From JBCBWG01 sp038523925 (GTDB taxonomy: Bacteria; Pseudomonadota; Alphaproteobacteria; Rhizobiales; Hyphomicrobiaceae): 64,000 nucleotides of DNA. This document shows, piece after piece, positions 42,660 to 53,269 of this stretch (within the stretch, counting starts at the first letter, position 1; every line of letters begins with the position of its first letter). Below the pieces are notes generated by a model that saw nothing but the letters and a program-made list of their open reading frames with translations, was not told the DNA's origin and did no database searches. A program made the translations under genes and the position numbers. The stretch covers positions 62,001-126,000 of the forward strand of contig JBCBIY010000006.1 of the NCBI GenBank assembly GCA_038523925.1. The letters are read 5' to 3'.

Positions 42660-43748
42660 ATGACTTCGATACCTCAGGAAAAACTGGACGCGCTCGTTGC
42701 GCGCTGGGAGACGCTGCAGACGGACCTGAGCGGGTCGCTCGATCAAGCGACGTTCGCGAAGCTCTCGAAGGAGTTTTCGGATCTCAACCCGGTCGTCGAG
42801 ACCGTGCGCGCGTTGCGTGCGGCGGAACAAGAGCGTGCCGACCTGGATGGGCTGCTTGGCGATGCGGACACAGACGCAGAGATGCGTGAACTCGCGGAGG
42901 CAGAGCGCGCAGAGATCGGCCCGCGCATCGAAGAGCTTGAGCAGGCGCTGCAAATCCAGCTTCTGCCAAAGGACGCTGCTGACGAGAAAAGCGTCATCAT
43001 CGAGATCCGCGCGGGCACCGGTGGCGATGAGGCCGCGTTGTTTGCAGCCGACCTTCAGCGCATGTACCAGCGCTATGCCGACACCAATCGATGGCAGACG
43101 GAGATCATCGAGGCGAGCGAGAATGATCTCGGTGGCTATCGCGAACTTGTGGCAGCCATCCGGGGCAAGGGCGTCTTTGCGCGGCTGAAATTTGAGTCCG
43201 GCGTGCATCGGGTCCAGCGCGTGCCGGAGACCGAAGCGAGTGGCCGCATTCATACGTCGGCTGCCACTGTCGCCGTGCTCCCAGAAGCAGAAGATATCGA
43301 CATCGAAGTCCGCAACGAAGACCTGCGGATCGACACTATGCGCGCGTCAGGGGCTGGCGGCCAGCACGTCAACACGACCGATTCTGCTGTCCGCATCACG
43401 CACATTCCAACCGGCATCGTCGTCACCGCATCCGAGAAATCGCAGCATCAGAACCGCAAGACGGCGATGCAGATTCTTCGCGCACGGCTGTTCGAGCAAG
43501 AACGCCTCAAGGCCGAGCAAGAGCGGGCGGAACAACGCAAAAGCCAGGTCGGCTCTGGCGACCGATCACAGCGGATCCGCACCTACAATTTCCCGCAGGG
43601 CCGCGTGACGGATCACAGGATCGGGCTGACGCTTCATAAGCTGGAGCAGGTCATGACCGGTGTCGGGCTTGATGAGCTGATCGATGCGCTGACGCTGGAT
43701 CATCAGGCGGCATTGCTGGCTGAGATGGATGGGCTTGAGGAGGCGTGA
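42660..43748 (+). CDS. prfA: Peptide chain release factor 1
   Basis: 362 residues; recognises UAA and UAG stop codons. The GGQ motif that triggers peptidyl-tRNA hydrolysis is at 233-235 (RASGAGGQHVNTTDSAVRITH), after the PxT-type codon-recognition region (HRVQRVPETEASGRIHTSAATVAV). Its last codons overlap the prmC start in GTGA, coupling the release factor with its modifying methyltransferase. Confidence 0.97.
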   Translation: MTSIPQEKLDALVARWETLQTDLSGSLDQATFAKLSKEFSDLNPVVETVRALRAAEQERADLDGLLGDADTDAEMRELAEAERAEIGPRIEELEQALQIQLLPKDAADEKSVIIEIRAGTGGDEAALFAADLQRMYQRYADTNRWQTEIIEASENDLGGYRELVAAIRGKGVFARLKFESGVHRVQRVPETEASGRIHTSAATVAVLPEAEDIDIEVRNEDLRIDTMRASGAGGQHVNTTDSAVRITHIPTGIVVTASEKSQHQNRKTAMQILRARLFEQERLKAEQERAEQRKSQVGSGDRSQRIRTYNFPQGRVTDHRIGLTLHKLEQVMTGVGLDELIDALTLDHQAALLAEMDGLEEA

Positions 43749-44623
43749 GCGGCGACGCGACGCTCGAGCTCTTGGTCAATGAGGCAGCGAGGCGGTTGCG
43801 CGAGGCCGGGTTCGCCGATGCCCGGAGGGAAGCGCGGCGGCTGGTGACGGGCGCAACCGGGGTTTCCGCAGCCGAGCTTATCAGCGCGCCGGACGCGCCG
43901 GTCTGCGCGGCAACGGCGGCGCGGCTGGAGCGTTGGCTTGCCCGCCGCCTGACCGGCGAGCCGCTCTCTCGCATCAGCGGCGCGCGCGCGTTCTACGGTC
44001 GCAACTTCGAAGTGACGCCGGACGTGCTCGACCCGCGCCCTGAGACTGAGCTGATCGTCGATGTGGTGCTTGAGTGGGCTGATGAGGCCGGGCGCAACCG
44101 GCCGTGGCGCATTCTCGATCTTGGCACCGGCACGGGGTGTCTTGCGATCACGTTGCTCGCGGAGTTGCCCGAGGCGTCAGCCGTTGCGGTCGACGTGAGC
44201 GAGGCCGCGCTCGCTGTTGCCGCCGCCAACGCCGGCGCGCTCGCAGTCTCAGACCGCCTGCAGCTTGAATGCGCCGATCTCCGCGACGGCATCTCGGGCA
44301 CCTTCAATATCGTCGTCTCGAACCCGCCATACATCCCGGGCCCGGACATCGCGCACCTCGACGTCGCGGTGCGGAACCATGATCCGCATGTGGCATTGGA
44401 TGGGGGGCCGGACGGTCTGTCGTTCTACCGGTCGATCACGCAGTCTTTGAGCGCGATCCGCGGCCTCGAGCTGCTGGTCCTGGAGGTCGGGATGGGTCAG
44501 GCAGCGCGGGTTGGCCAGTTGGTGAACGACGGCTGGCCCGGCGACCTTGCGCCGGAAATCGTGGCGCGAGACGACCTTGCGGGCCTGCCGCGCGTAGTGG
44601 CTGCAACGCAACGCCGCGCCTAG
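43745..44623 (+). CDS. prmC: Release-factor glutamine N5-methyltransferase PrmC
   Basis: 292 residues starting with a GTG that overlaps the prfA stop by 4 bp. N-terminal helical domain binds the release factor. The catalytic domain has ILDLGTGTGCLAITLL (SAM loop) and the NPPY motif in VVSNPPYIPGPDI. It methylates the Gln of the GGQ motif in RF1 and RF2. Also called HemK. Confidence 0.95.
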   Translation: MSGDATLELLVNEAARRLREAGFADARREARRLVTGATGVSAAELISAPDAPVCAATAARLERWLARRLTGEPLSRISGARAFYGRNFEVTPDVLDPRPETELIVDVVLEWADEAGRNRPWRILDLGTGTGCLAITLLAELPEASAVAVDVSEAALAVAAANAGALAVSDRLQLECADLRDGISGTFNIVVSNPPYIPGPDIAHLDVAVRNHDPHVALDGGPDGLSFYRSITQSLSAIRGLELLVLEVGMGQAARVGQLVNDGWPGDLAPEIVARDDLAGLPRVVAATQRRA

Positions 44624-44639
44624 TCGGGGAAAAAAGTGT

Positions 44640-44667
44640 TTGAATGCCACCGCGTTCCGTCTAGTAT
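44640..44667 (+). promoter_or_regulatory. Possible sigma-70 promoter for the DUF4167 gene
   Basis: TTGAAT (44640-44645), 16-nt spacer, TAGTAT (44662-44667). It starts 16 nt after the prmC stop and would give a leader of about 290 nt to the DUF4167 ATG. Weak consensus match; promoter inferred. Confidence 0.35.
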
Positions 44668-44680
44668 CCGATCAAGAGAA

Positions 44681-44886
44681 CAGGTCGCCGCTGGAGCTTC
44701 GGCTCGCGCTTGCTTGACCTGCTCGGTGTCCACGAATGTTGACGGCGCTGAAACGAGGGAAAACGTTTGCGCCGTTTCACAAGCCTGCCGCGGCGCGCTG
44801 CGTGCGGCAAGCGCAGATCGGCCGGATTGGGCCAATCACAGCAGTCACAACCCGATATCGGGATGAACAGGACCTACGGCCCGTAG
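44681..44886 (+). promoter_or_regulatory. Palindrome-rich leader of the DUF4167 gene
   Basis: The 342-bp gap between prmC and the DUF4167 gene has no protein but carries six inverted repeats in succession. They are CAGGTC/GACCTG (44681-44721) enclosing GAGC-TTCG-GCTC; GAAACG/CGTTTC (44750-44778); TGCCGC/GCGGCA (44786-44809); GATTGG-G-CCAATC (44825-44837); CCCGATATCGGG (44851-44862); and CTACGG-C-CCGTAG (44874-44886). As RNA this would be a highly structured 5' leader or a separate non-coding RNA. No known riboswitch core was recognised. Confidence 0.45.
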
Positions 44887-44965
44887 AGGGCAAATCAAGC
44901 GCGCCACGCGTGTTCCGACGTGCGCGGCACTTCATCGTTCGTTCAAGCATTGAGATTTGGAGCCC

Positions 44966-45658
44966 ATGAGGCAGGGACAGCAGCATCGCCGCGGTCGTGG
45001 CCGGAATAACAACAACCACAACAACCGCAAGCACCAGAACCCGCTGACGCGCAGCTTCGAGTCGAACGGCCCGGATGTAAAAATCCGCGGAACCCCGTCT
45101 CATGTCGCTGAGAAGTACGTCACGCTGGCTCGGGACGCCTTATCATCAGGCGACCCCGTGCTTGCAGAAAACTATCTGCAGCACGCCGAGCATTACAATC
45201 GCATCATCATGGCCTATCGCGAGCAGCAGGCGGCCCAGCAGGCCGAGCAAAACTCGCGTCAGCGCAACGACGATGGCGACGCTGACGGTGAGGGCCAGAT
45301 CAACGGCCGCGGTGATCGCGGGCGCGGAAACGGCCATGATCACGCAGACGATGGCCAAGGTGGTGTCAACGGCTCTGATGCCGGCGAGCGTCCGTCCAAG
45401 GCATCGGATGACGAGGTCGAAGGCGACGACGGCGCACCGTCCGGTGGTCGCGGTCGTGGCGGCCGTAGTCGTCGAGGCCAGACGCGGGACCGTGCGCCGC
45501 GTGAGCGCCAGCCGCGTGAGGCCGCAGCTGAGGGCGAAGGCGGTGAAGATCAGCCTGACTTTCTGAAGCGTCCGATCCGCCGGTCACGCAAGACCGCCGA
45601 CGCGGATCCGGCCGAACAGCCGCAGCCGGAACTGGCGACGGACGAGTCGTCTGACTGA
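44966..45658 (+). CDS. DUF4167 domain-containing protein
   Basis: 230 residues (ATG at 44966; GAGATTTGGAG upstream). It starts with an Asn/His/Arg-rich basic segment (MRQGQQHRRGRGRNNNNHNN), then the DUF4167 core at about 20-85: NPLTRSFESNGPDVKIRGTPSHVAEKYVTLARDALSSGDPVLAENYLQHAEHYNRIIMAY. The rest is a low-complexity, charged, Arg/Gly/Asp-rich tail. The family is near-universal in Hyphomicrobiales and is thought to act with RNA or ribosome-associated complexes because of the basic tract; the function is not proven. The long structured leader is notable. Confidence 0.88.
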   Translation: MRQGQQHRRGRGRNNNNHNNRKHQNPLTRSFESNGPDVKIRGTPSHVAEKYVTLARDALSSGDPVLAENYLQHAEHYNRIIMAYREQQAAQQAEQNSRQRNDDGDADGEGQINGRGDRGRGNGHDHADDGQGGVNGSDAGERPSKASDDEVEGDDGAPSGGRGRGGRSRRGQTRDRAPRERQPREAAAEGEGGEDQPDFLKRPIRRSRKTADADPAEQPQPELATDESSD

Positions 45659-45696
45659 GAGCCGCCTCGTCGCGCGCTGCGTGTGGCGGCCCGCTC

Positions 45697-46485
45697 TCAG
45701 TCGGCGAAGCGCACGGCTTGGCCCGGCATGAGCGTTCCGGCCGTCTCAATAGTCGCGTAGATACCGAAGTCGCTGTGGCCGAACGCGCGCATCAGCTCGT
45801 TCGGGATTGCGAGATCACGCCGGCCAGACTTCGGGTCGACGTTGGTCGCCGCGCATCTGACGGTGCGATCCAGCACCTTGCAGGTCACGCCCGCATCGCC
45901 GACGGCAATCGTCTTGTCGATCCAGTCGAACTCCGACCAGGGCGGCACGCCGTCAATGTGCAGGTTTGCGCGGAACCGCAGCGGATCGATCTCCTGACCC
46001 ACGATCCGTTCCAGCGCGCGCACGCTTTCCAAGTTGATGATGTGCACGCACGGCACCGCAACATCCGAAAATGAGTGCCCCTCGACTGAGACAACTTTGG
46101 GCGCGCCCCGGAGGCTGTCCTTCAGGTAGGCGGCAAAGAACTGCTCGATCAGGTTGCGGCCGATTGCGGTTGAAAGCTGCCCGCGCGCGACCTGCCGGCC
46201 ATCGCGCTTAACCGTCAGCGCGTGATCGGTCGAATCGAATGACGTCTCGAGTGCGGCGAGGCCCTCGTTCCGCATCAGCATAATAAAGTTGATCTTCGGC
46301 AGGTGTTTCGGCGCGTTCGGGTCAAACCGGCCCGGCCCGTTCTCGATCGCGTAAAGCCGGTCACAGGGCAACGTCTGCCCCGCCTCGACCGCGACCTCAT
46401 CCATCGGCTCCGGCGACAGCCCCTTTACCGGATAGCGGTAAACATCGCTCACGCGGCCCAAGATGCTGCTTGGTTCAGCCGTCAT
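45697..46485 (-). CDS. MOSC domain-containing protein
   Basis: 262 residues from the ATG at 46485 (GGAG 6 nt upstream). The N-terminal MOSC_N barrel (VSDVYRYPVKGLSPEPMDEVAVEAGQTLPCDRLYAIE) is followed by the MOSC domain with RFRANLHIDGVPPWSEFDW and the conserved Cys in TVRCAATNVDPKSGRRDL. These proteins bind molybdenum cofactor or carry sulfur; relatives include YiiM and mARC-type N-reductases. Substrate unknown. Divergent from clpB; a longer frame exists, but it would run over the predicted clpB promoter. Confidence 0.87.
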   Translation of the reverse strand: MTAEPSSILGRVSDVYRYPVKGLSPEPMDEVAVEAGQTLPCDRLYAIENGPGRFDPNAPKHLPKINFIMLMRNEGLAALETSFDSTDHALTVKRDGRQVARGQLSTAIGRNLIEQFFAAYLKDSLRGAPKVVSVEGHSFSDVAVPCVHIINLESVRALERIVGQEIDPLRFRANLHIDGVPPWSEFDWIDKTIAVGDAGVTCKVLDRTVRCAATNVDPKSGRRDLAIPNELMRAFGHSDFGIYATIETAGTLMPGQAVRFAD

Positions 46486-46526
46486 CGCCAACTCCTTCGC
46501 GCCGCCTTCGCATCCGCGCCCCGGGC

Positions 46527-46554
46527 CTTCAATCCAGCGCGCCAAACCCCATAT
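46527..46554 (+). promoter_or_regulatory. Candidate heat-shock (RpoH) promoter of clpB
   Basis: CTTCAA (46527-46532), 14-nt spacer, CCCCATAT (46547-46554). The -10 matches the RpoH consensus CCCCATNT exactly and the -35 differs from CTTGAA at one base. Transcription would start near 46561, about 107 nt before the clpB ATG. Fits a chaperone gene. Confidence 0.6.
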
Positions 46555-46667
46555 CTAGGCCGGATTGGAACGCCGGCCAAAAGGCGACGTTCGTCCAACA
46601 CATTGATCGTTGGCGCTGTTTTTCGCGCTCGCTTGAGGCGGGAACAGCGTGCAGAGGAGCGACACAC

Positions 46668-49292
<2,625 letters not shown>

Positions 49293-49294
49293 TC

Positions 49295-49332
49295 TTTTGG
49301 TCCAACAGGGCAACAGGCCTGTTGGACCAAAA
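49295..49332. terminator. Perfect 15-bp inverted repeat between convergent genes
   Basis: TTTTGGTCCAACAGG (49295-49309), 8-nt loop, CCTGTTGGACCAAAA (49318-49332), placed 2 bp after the clpB stop and 10 bp before the SDR gene end. The T and A tracts lie at the base of the stem, so a full T-run does not follow outside it. It probably still ends or protects both transcripts. Strong structure, role inferred. Confidence 0.6.
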
Positions 49333-49342
49333 CAAGATTCCC

Positions 49343-50107
49343 TTAATCAGCGACCCAGCCGCCGTCGATCAGGAGGGATGTGCCGGTGATGAGGGCGCTT
49401 GCGTCGGAGGCGAGGAAGACGACGGCGCCCATGATGTCTTCGACTTCGCCCACGCGGCCGAGCTTGATCTTGGATTCGACCCAAGCGCGCCGCTCCGGGT
49501 TGTCGAAGGTTGACTGCGTGAGCGGCGTGCGGATGAACGTCGGGCCGATGGTGTTGATGCGGACGCCGTGGGGGCCGCCTTCGATGGCCATCGCTTTGGT
49601 CAGGCCCTCGATGGCGTGTTTGGTCGCGCAATAAACAGTGCGGTCGATGCCGCCGACGTGGCCCATCTGTGACGAGGTGTGGATGATCGAGCCGCCTTTG
49701 CCGCTTGCGATCATGCCTTTCATGACGGCCTGTGCGACGAAATAAGCTGCCTTCAGATTGACATCGACGACGGCGTCGAAGTCGGCGGGATCGGCCTCGA
49801 CCATCGGCCCGTGGCGCGCGATGCCGGCGTTGTTGAACAGGATGTCGAACGGCCCGTGCTCTGCGATGGCGTCGGAGGCGGCCTGTGTGTCGGTGACATC
49901 GAGCGCAAGCGCGGACGCCTTCAAGCCCTTGCCGCGCAGGTGCTCCGCGGCCGCCTCTATGTCACCCCCCGTCCGGGCTGCAAGCACGACGTCAGCGCCG
50001 GCTTCGCTCAGCGCGATCGCGCCGCCAAGGCCGATGCCGCGCGAGGCGCCAGTTACCAGCGCGCGTTTGCCGTCGAGGCGGAAAGACGGAGTGGTCGGAT
50101 AGGTCAT
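49343..50107 (-). CDS. Short-chain dehydrogenase/reductase
   Basis: 254 residues, classical SDR. Cofactor loop TGASRGIGLGGAIAL, NNAG motif (FDILFNNAGIARHGPM), catalytic Ser in HTSSQMGH and Tyr-x3-Lys in VYCATKHAIEG. The C-terminal block (PFIRTPL-like segment TFIRTPLTQSTFDNPERRAWVES) matches gluconate/glucose-type SDRs. The exact substrate cannot be given. It precedes a GNAT gene and a hydroxyacid dehydrogenase gene on the same strand, with gaps of 33 and 41 bp, so the three may form an operon. Confidence 0.87.
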   Translation of the reverse strand: MTYPTTPSFRLDGKRALVTGASRGIGLGGAIALSEAGADVVLAARTGGDIEAAAEHLRGKGLKASALALDVTDTQAASDAIAEHGPFDILFNNAGIARHGPMVEADPADFDAVVDVNLKAAYFVAQAVMKGMIASGKGGSIIHTSSQMGHVGGIDRTVYCATKHAIEGLTKAMAIEGGPHGVRINTIGPTFIRTPLTQSTFDNPERRAWVESKIKLGRVGEVEDIMGAVVFLASDASALITGTSLLIDGGWVAD

Positions 50108-50140
50108 GGGTACAGGTCCTGAAGTGCGGCGTGGTCGGCG

Positions 50141-50641
50141 TCAGCCGGCAAGTGGTCGCGCGAGGTAGACGACGCCCTTGGCGCGATCTTCGGTCCAGCG
50201 CTCGCCGATCGGTTTGAAGCCGAGGCGGTCGTGGAACCGCTGCGAACCCGGGTTGGGCGGCGCGAGGTTGACCTCGCAGATAAGCTGCTCATGGCGCACT
50301 GGAATTTCGGCGAGCGCCGCGCGGTAGAGCTTGTCGCCGAGGCCGCGGTTGCGGTAGGCCGCGTCAAAGGCGATGCGGTCGACATAAGCAAAGGTGTCGA
50401 AACGCGCGCTGACCCAATCGTAGTTGAGGCTGTCGTAGTTCGCGCCCTCGCCAAGGCAGATGAGGAAACCCGCAAGCGTGTCGCCGTCGTATGCGGCGGG
50501 AGCCGAAATCGCCTGCGCGAGATACGCCGCAAGCGTCTCAGCCGTCAGGCTGCCGACGGCCGGCACGCAGGCCTGATTGATGACATGCGCGGCTTCGATA
50601 TCGGCCGGATCGAGACGGCGGATTGCAAACGCATCGGTCAT
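50141..50641 (-). CDS. GNAT-family N-acetyltransferase
   Basis: 166 residues from the ATG at 50641 (a GTG three codons upstream is possible). The acetyl-CoA-binding region is VDRIAFDAAYRNRGLGDKLYRAAL (R/Q-x2-G-x-G/A), followed by HEQLICEVNLAPPNPGSQRFHDRLGFKPIGE. The substrate is not known; the group is often annotated as 'GNAT superfamily acetyltransferase' acting on small molecules or protein N-termini. Second gene of a probable three-gene unit. Confidence 0.87.
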   Translation of the reverse strand: MTDAFAIRRLDPADIEAAHVINQACVPAVGSLTAETLAAYLAQAISAPAAYDGDTLAGFLICLGEGANYDSLNYDWVSARFDTFAYVDRIAFDAAYRNRGLGDKLYRAALAEIPVRHEQLICEVNLAPPNPGSQRFHDRLGFKPIGERWTEDRAKGVVYLARPLAG

Positions 50642-50682
50642 GTCGCGCACACGGGTTCAATTCAGGGAAGGCGGAAACAAGT

Positions 50683-51690
50683 TCAGAACATCGCGGGGTG
50701 GACGCGGTCGGGCGGCGCGTGGCCATCCATGTAGGTCTTGATGTTGATGATGACCTTCTCGCCCATGTCGATCCGGCCTTCGAGCGTCGCCGATCCCATG
50801 TGCGGCAGCGCGACGACCTTGTCGGAGGCAAGCAGCTTCGGATTGATCGCGGGCTCATGCTCGAACACGTCGAGGCCGGCGCCTGCGATTGCGCTTTGCT
50901 CGATCAGCCGGGCGAGTTCGTTTTCGTCGATGACTTCGCCGCGTGCCGTGTTGACGATAAACGCCGTCGGTTTCAACAGGCGGAGGCGGCGTGCCGACAG
51001 CAGGTGATAGGTCGCCGGCGTATGCGGGCAGTTGACCGAGATGACGTCCATCCGGGCAAGCATCTGGTCGAGGCTGTCCCAGTATGTTGCCTCGAGCTCG
51101 GTCTCGATCTCTTCGGCGACGCGGCGGCGGTTGTGATAGTGGATCTGCATGCCGAACGCGCGGGCGCGCCGGGCGACCGCCGTGCCGATCCGGCCCATGC
51201 CAATGATGCCGAGGCGCTTGCCGTAAATCCGGTTGCCGAGCATCCAGGTGGGCGACCAGCCGTTCCAAGCAGCATCCGGGCTCTTGAGGTAGGCAGCGCC
51301 CTCCAGAAGCCGGCGCGGCACGGCCATGATCAGCAGCATCGTCATGTCGGCCGTGTCTTCGGTGAGCACGCCCGGCGTGTTGGTGACGATGATTGAGCGG
51401 TTGCGCGCGGTGTCGAGGTCGATGTTGTCGACGCCGTTGCCGAAGTTGGCGATGAGCTTGAGCTGTGGACCGGCCTGCGCCAACACGGACTTATCGATCT
51501 TGTCCGTGACCGTCGGCACGAGGACGTCGGCGGTTTTCACAGCCTCGATGAGCTGGTCTCGGCTCATCGGCAGATCGTCCACATTGAGGCGCGCATCGAA
51601 CAACTCGCGCATGCGCGTTTCAATGAGGTCTGGCAGGCGTCGCGTTACGATCACGACGGGTTTGGTCGAGGCGGCAGTCATTGCTGGCAT
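50683..51690 (-). CDS. D-2-hydroxyacid dehydrogenase (glyoxylate/hydroxypyruvate reductase-like)
   Basis: 335 residues; AGGA 7 nt before the ATG. NAD(P)-binding GIIGMGRIGTAVARRARAF, catalytic Arg in VNTARGEVIDENEL, Glu in LDVFEHEPAINPKLL, and His in VVALPHMGSAT. The overall sequence, NFGNGVDNIDLDTARNRSIIVTNTPGVLTEDTADMTMLLI, fits the GyaR/GhrB branch that reduces glyoxylate or hydroxypyruvate. Probable first gene of the SDR-GNAT unit and divergent from the SH3 protein gene. Confidence 0.9.
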   Translation of the reverse strand: MPAMTAASTKPVVIVTRRLPDLIETRMRELFDARLNVDDLPMSRDQLIEAVKTADVLVPTVTDKIDKSVLAQAGPQLKLIANFGNGVDNIDLDTARNRSIIVTNTPGVLTEDTADMTMLLIMAVPRRLLEGAAYLKSPDAAWNGWSPTWMLGNRIYGKRLGIIGMGRIGTAVARRARAFGMQIHYHNRRRVAEEIETELEATYWDSLDQMLARMDVISVNCPHTPATYHLLSARRLRLLKPTAFIVNTARGEVIDENELARLIEQSAIAGAGLDVFEHEPAINPKLLASDKVVALPHMGSATLEGRIDMGEKVIINIKTYMDGHAPPDRVHPAMF

Positions 51691-51843
51691 AAGGTCCTGT
51701 TCCGCGTGAGCGCTTTCACGCGTGTGCGGGAATGGCTGTGCTTAACAGAAGCCCCATGCCTTGACAAAGGCACGATCGGACCCGCGTTTCACCACGCGCC
51801 AGCGCTTGATTACCGGGCGATTCTCGCGAAGATTTTTGTTGGA

Positions 51844-52434
51844 ATGGAACCCTTGCCGAGGCGTCTTCGATTGTCGATGACCGATTGCAGCCACGCCCTG
51901 ACGCTCGCAGCACTTGCCCTCTCGTTCGCGGCCGCCGCGGCGCTACCGGCGCAATCCCAGATGCGGTCTGGCGCGGCGATCGAGACCGGGGCGAGCGGAC
52001 TGCCCGTCCCACGGTTTGCGAGCCTGAAGGCGCAACCTGTCAATCTCAGGAAAGGCCCCGGGCTGCAGTATCCGACAGCCTGGGTGCTCAAGCGGGCGGG
52101 CATGCCGCTCGAAATCACGCGCGAGTTCGAAGCCTGGCGGCAGGTGCGCGATGCGGAAGGAACGACTGGCTGGGTCCACCGGTCGCTTTTGTCGGGGCGG
52201 CGTACGGCGGTCGTGCAGCCATGGGATGTGAAGGCCGGGGCGGCCCGGCCGATCTTCGATGTCCGGGCGCGGGCGTCAGCCGCGTCGCAGATCGTCGTTA
52301 GGTTTGAGGCCGGCGCGCTCGTTGGGGTTGCGCGGTGTGACGGGACCTGGTGCCGCGTCTTCCACGAGGCCTACTCTGGATACCTGCAACAGAAGAACCT
52401 TTGGGGCGTGTATCCGCGCGAGATCGTTCGATGA
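51844..52434 (+). CDS. Secreted protein with two bacterial SH3 domains
   Basis: 196 residues from the ATG at 51844. N-terminal signal sequence (ALTLAALALSFAAAAALPAQSQ). Two SH3b units: about residues 60-115 (PVNLRKGPGLQYPTAWVLKRAGMPLEITREFEAWRQVRDAEGTTGWVHRSLL) and 130-190 (RPIFDVRARASAASQIVVRFEAGALVGVARCDGTWCRVFHEAYSGYLQQKNLWGVYPRE). The family (SH3_4-type, 'aspartyl-trna synthetase' misannotation is common) probably binds peptidoglycan in the periplasm. Convergent with irr; a hairpin lies between. Confidence 0.87.
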   Translation: MEPLPRRLRLSMTDCSHALTLAALALSFAAAAALPAQSQMRSGAAIETGASGLPVPRFASLKAQPVNLRKGPGLQYPTAWVLKRAGMPLEITREFEAWRQVRDAEGTTGWVHRSLLSGRRTAVVQPWDVKAGAARPIFDVRARASAASQIVVRFEAGALVGVARCDGTWCRVFHEAYSGYLQQKNLWGVYPREIVR

Positions 52435-52444
52435 GGCTGGTCCG

Positions 52445-52461
52445 GCCAGCCCGCGGCTGGC
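52445..52461. terminator. GC-rich hairpin between SH3 gene and irr
   Basis: GCCAGCC-CGC-GGCTGGC, a perfect 7-bp stem with a 3-nt loop, in the 40-bp gap between the convergent SH3-protein and irr genes. No T-run, so a Rho-dependent or bidirectional 3'-end structure is more likely than a classical terminator. Confidence 0.4.
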
Positions 52462-52474
52462 GCGCTTGCGCAGC

Positions 52475-52915
52475 CTAGCGCCGAGTGCGCACCCGGACGA
52501 TGACGTCCACGTGTGTGATCTCGGTGCCGTCAGGTGGCTTTGGCAGCCCCGCAATCTCGATCGAATTGCCCGGCACATCGACCACTTCACCCGTTTCCTC
52601 GTGCAGGAAATGGCTGTGGTTCGAGAGGTTGGTGTCGAAATATGACTTTGTGCCCTCGACCGCCAGCTCACGGAGCAATCCGGCCCGCGTGAACTGATGG
52701 AGGGTATTGTAGATTGTCGCGAGCGCCATTGAGTGGCCGGCGTCGACGACCTCTTCGCGCAAAGACTCTGCCGTCACATGACGATCGCCCTGGCCAAACA
52801 GGATCTCGGCGAGTGCGAGCCGCTGCCGTGTCGGGCGCAGTCCGGCGATCCGCAGCCGCTCGACAAGCGCGTCGTCAGGGTCTTCGTGGCCCGTCATCTG
52901 AAATTGGTCAGCCAT
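52475..52915 (-). CDS. irr: Fur-family iron response regulator Irr
   Basis: 146 residues. Winged helix: RLRIAGLRPTRQRLALAEILFGQGDRHVTAESLREEV..ALATIYNTLHQFTRAGLLRELAVEG. Irr features after it: TKSYFDTNLSNHSHF and the C-terminal PPDGTEITHVDVIVRVR. In Bradyrhizobium Irr acts as an iron-limitation regulator that is inactivated when haem binds. The second haem site there is a His triplet; here it reads H100-S-H102, so one His is missing. The N-terminal haem-regulatory Cys is also absent, as in most non-Bradyrhizobium Irr. Divergent from fabA; irr next to fabABI is a conserved alphaproteobacterial arrangement. Confidence 0.9.
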   Translation of the reverse strand: MADQFQMTGHEDPDDALVERLRIAGLRPTRQRLALAEILFGQGDRHVTAESLREEVVDAGHSMALATIYNTLHQFTRAGLLRELAVEGTKSYFDTNLSNHSHFLHEETGEVVDVPGNSIEIAGLPKPPDGTEITHVDVIVRVRTRR

Positions 52916-53269
52916 CTGGCGCTCAGTTCACTCACGTCGGCAATGCGATGCCGTCACCTTGTTAGAGAGTAACGTAGATACCGGTGATCCAGCAACACCC
53001 GGGGCCCTGCGATGGCGTCGCGGCGGCGTCGGATCTGTCCAACCTTGGTATCAGGCGCGCCCAGTGGGCAGCACGGCTCTGCGGGCCTGAATGATGCACA
53101 ACCCCGCATTTCTCGTTTTTTGCGACCCGGCCGCGTGTTAGCAACCACCGAAAGCCTTTCATCGGCACGCGAATCCGCCAACGGAGCTTTGGGCCGTACT
53201 GGCAACGCATGCTGATGCATCATGGACCGGCTTTGGCGGGTTCGGACGGTCACTGGGGATTGGAACGCG
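52916..53269. other. Intergenic region irr-fabA
   Basis: 354 bp without a supportable gene between the divergent irr and fabA genes. GTTAGAGAGTAAC at 52963-52975 is a short palindrome close to the irr start and could be an autoregulatory site. No consensus ICE box (TTTAGAA-N3-TTCTAAA) or FabR-type site was found. The middle section is GC-rich and shows no strong hairpin. Confidence 0.4.
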
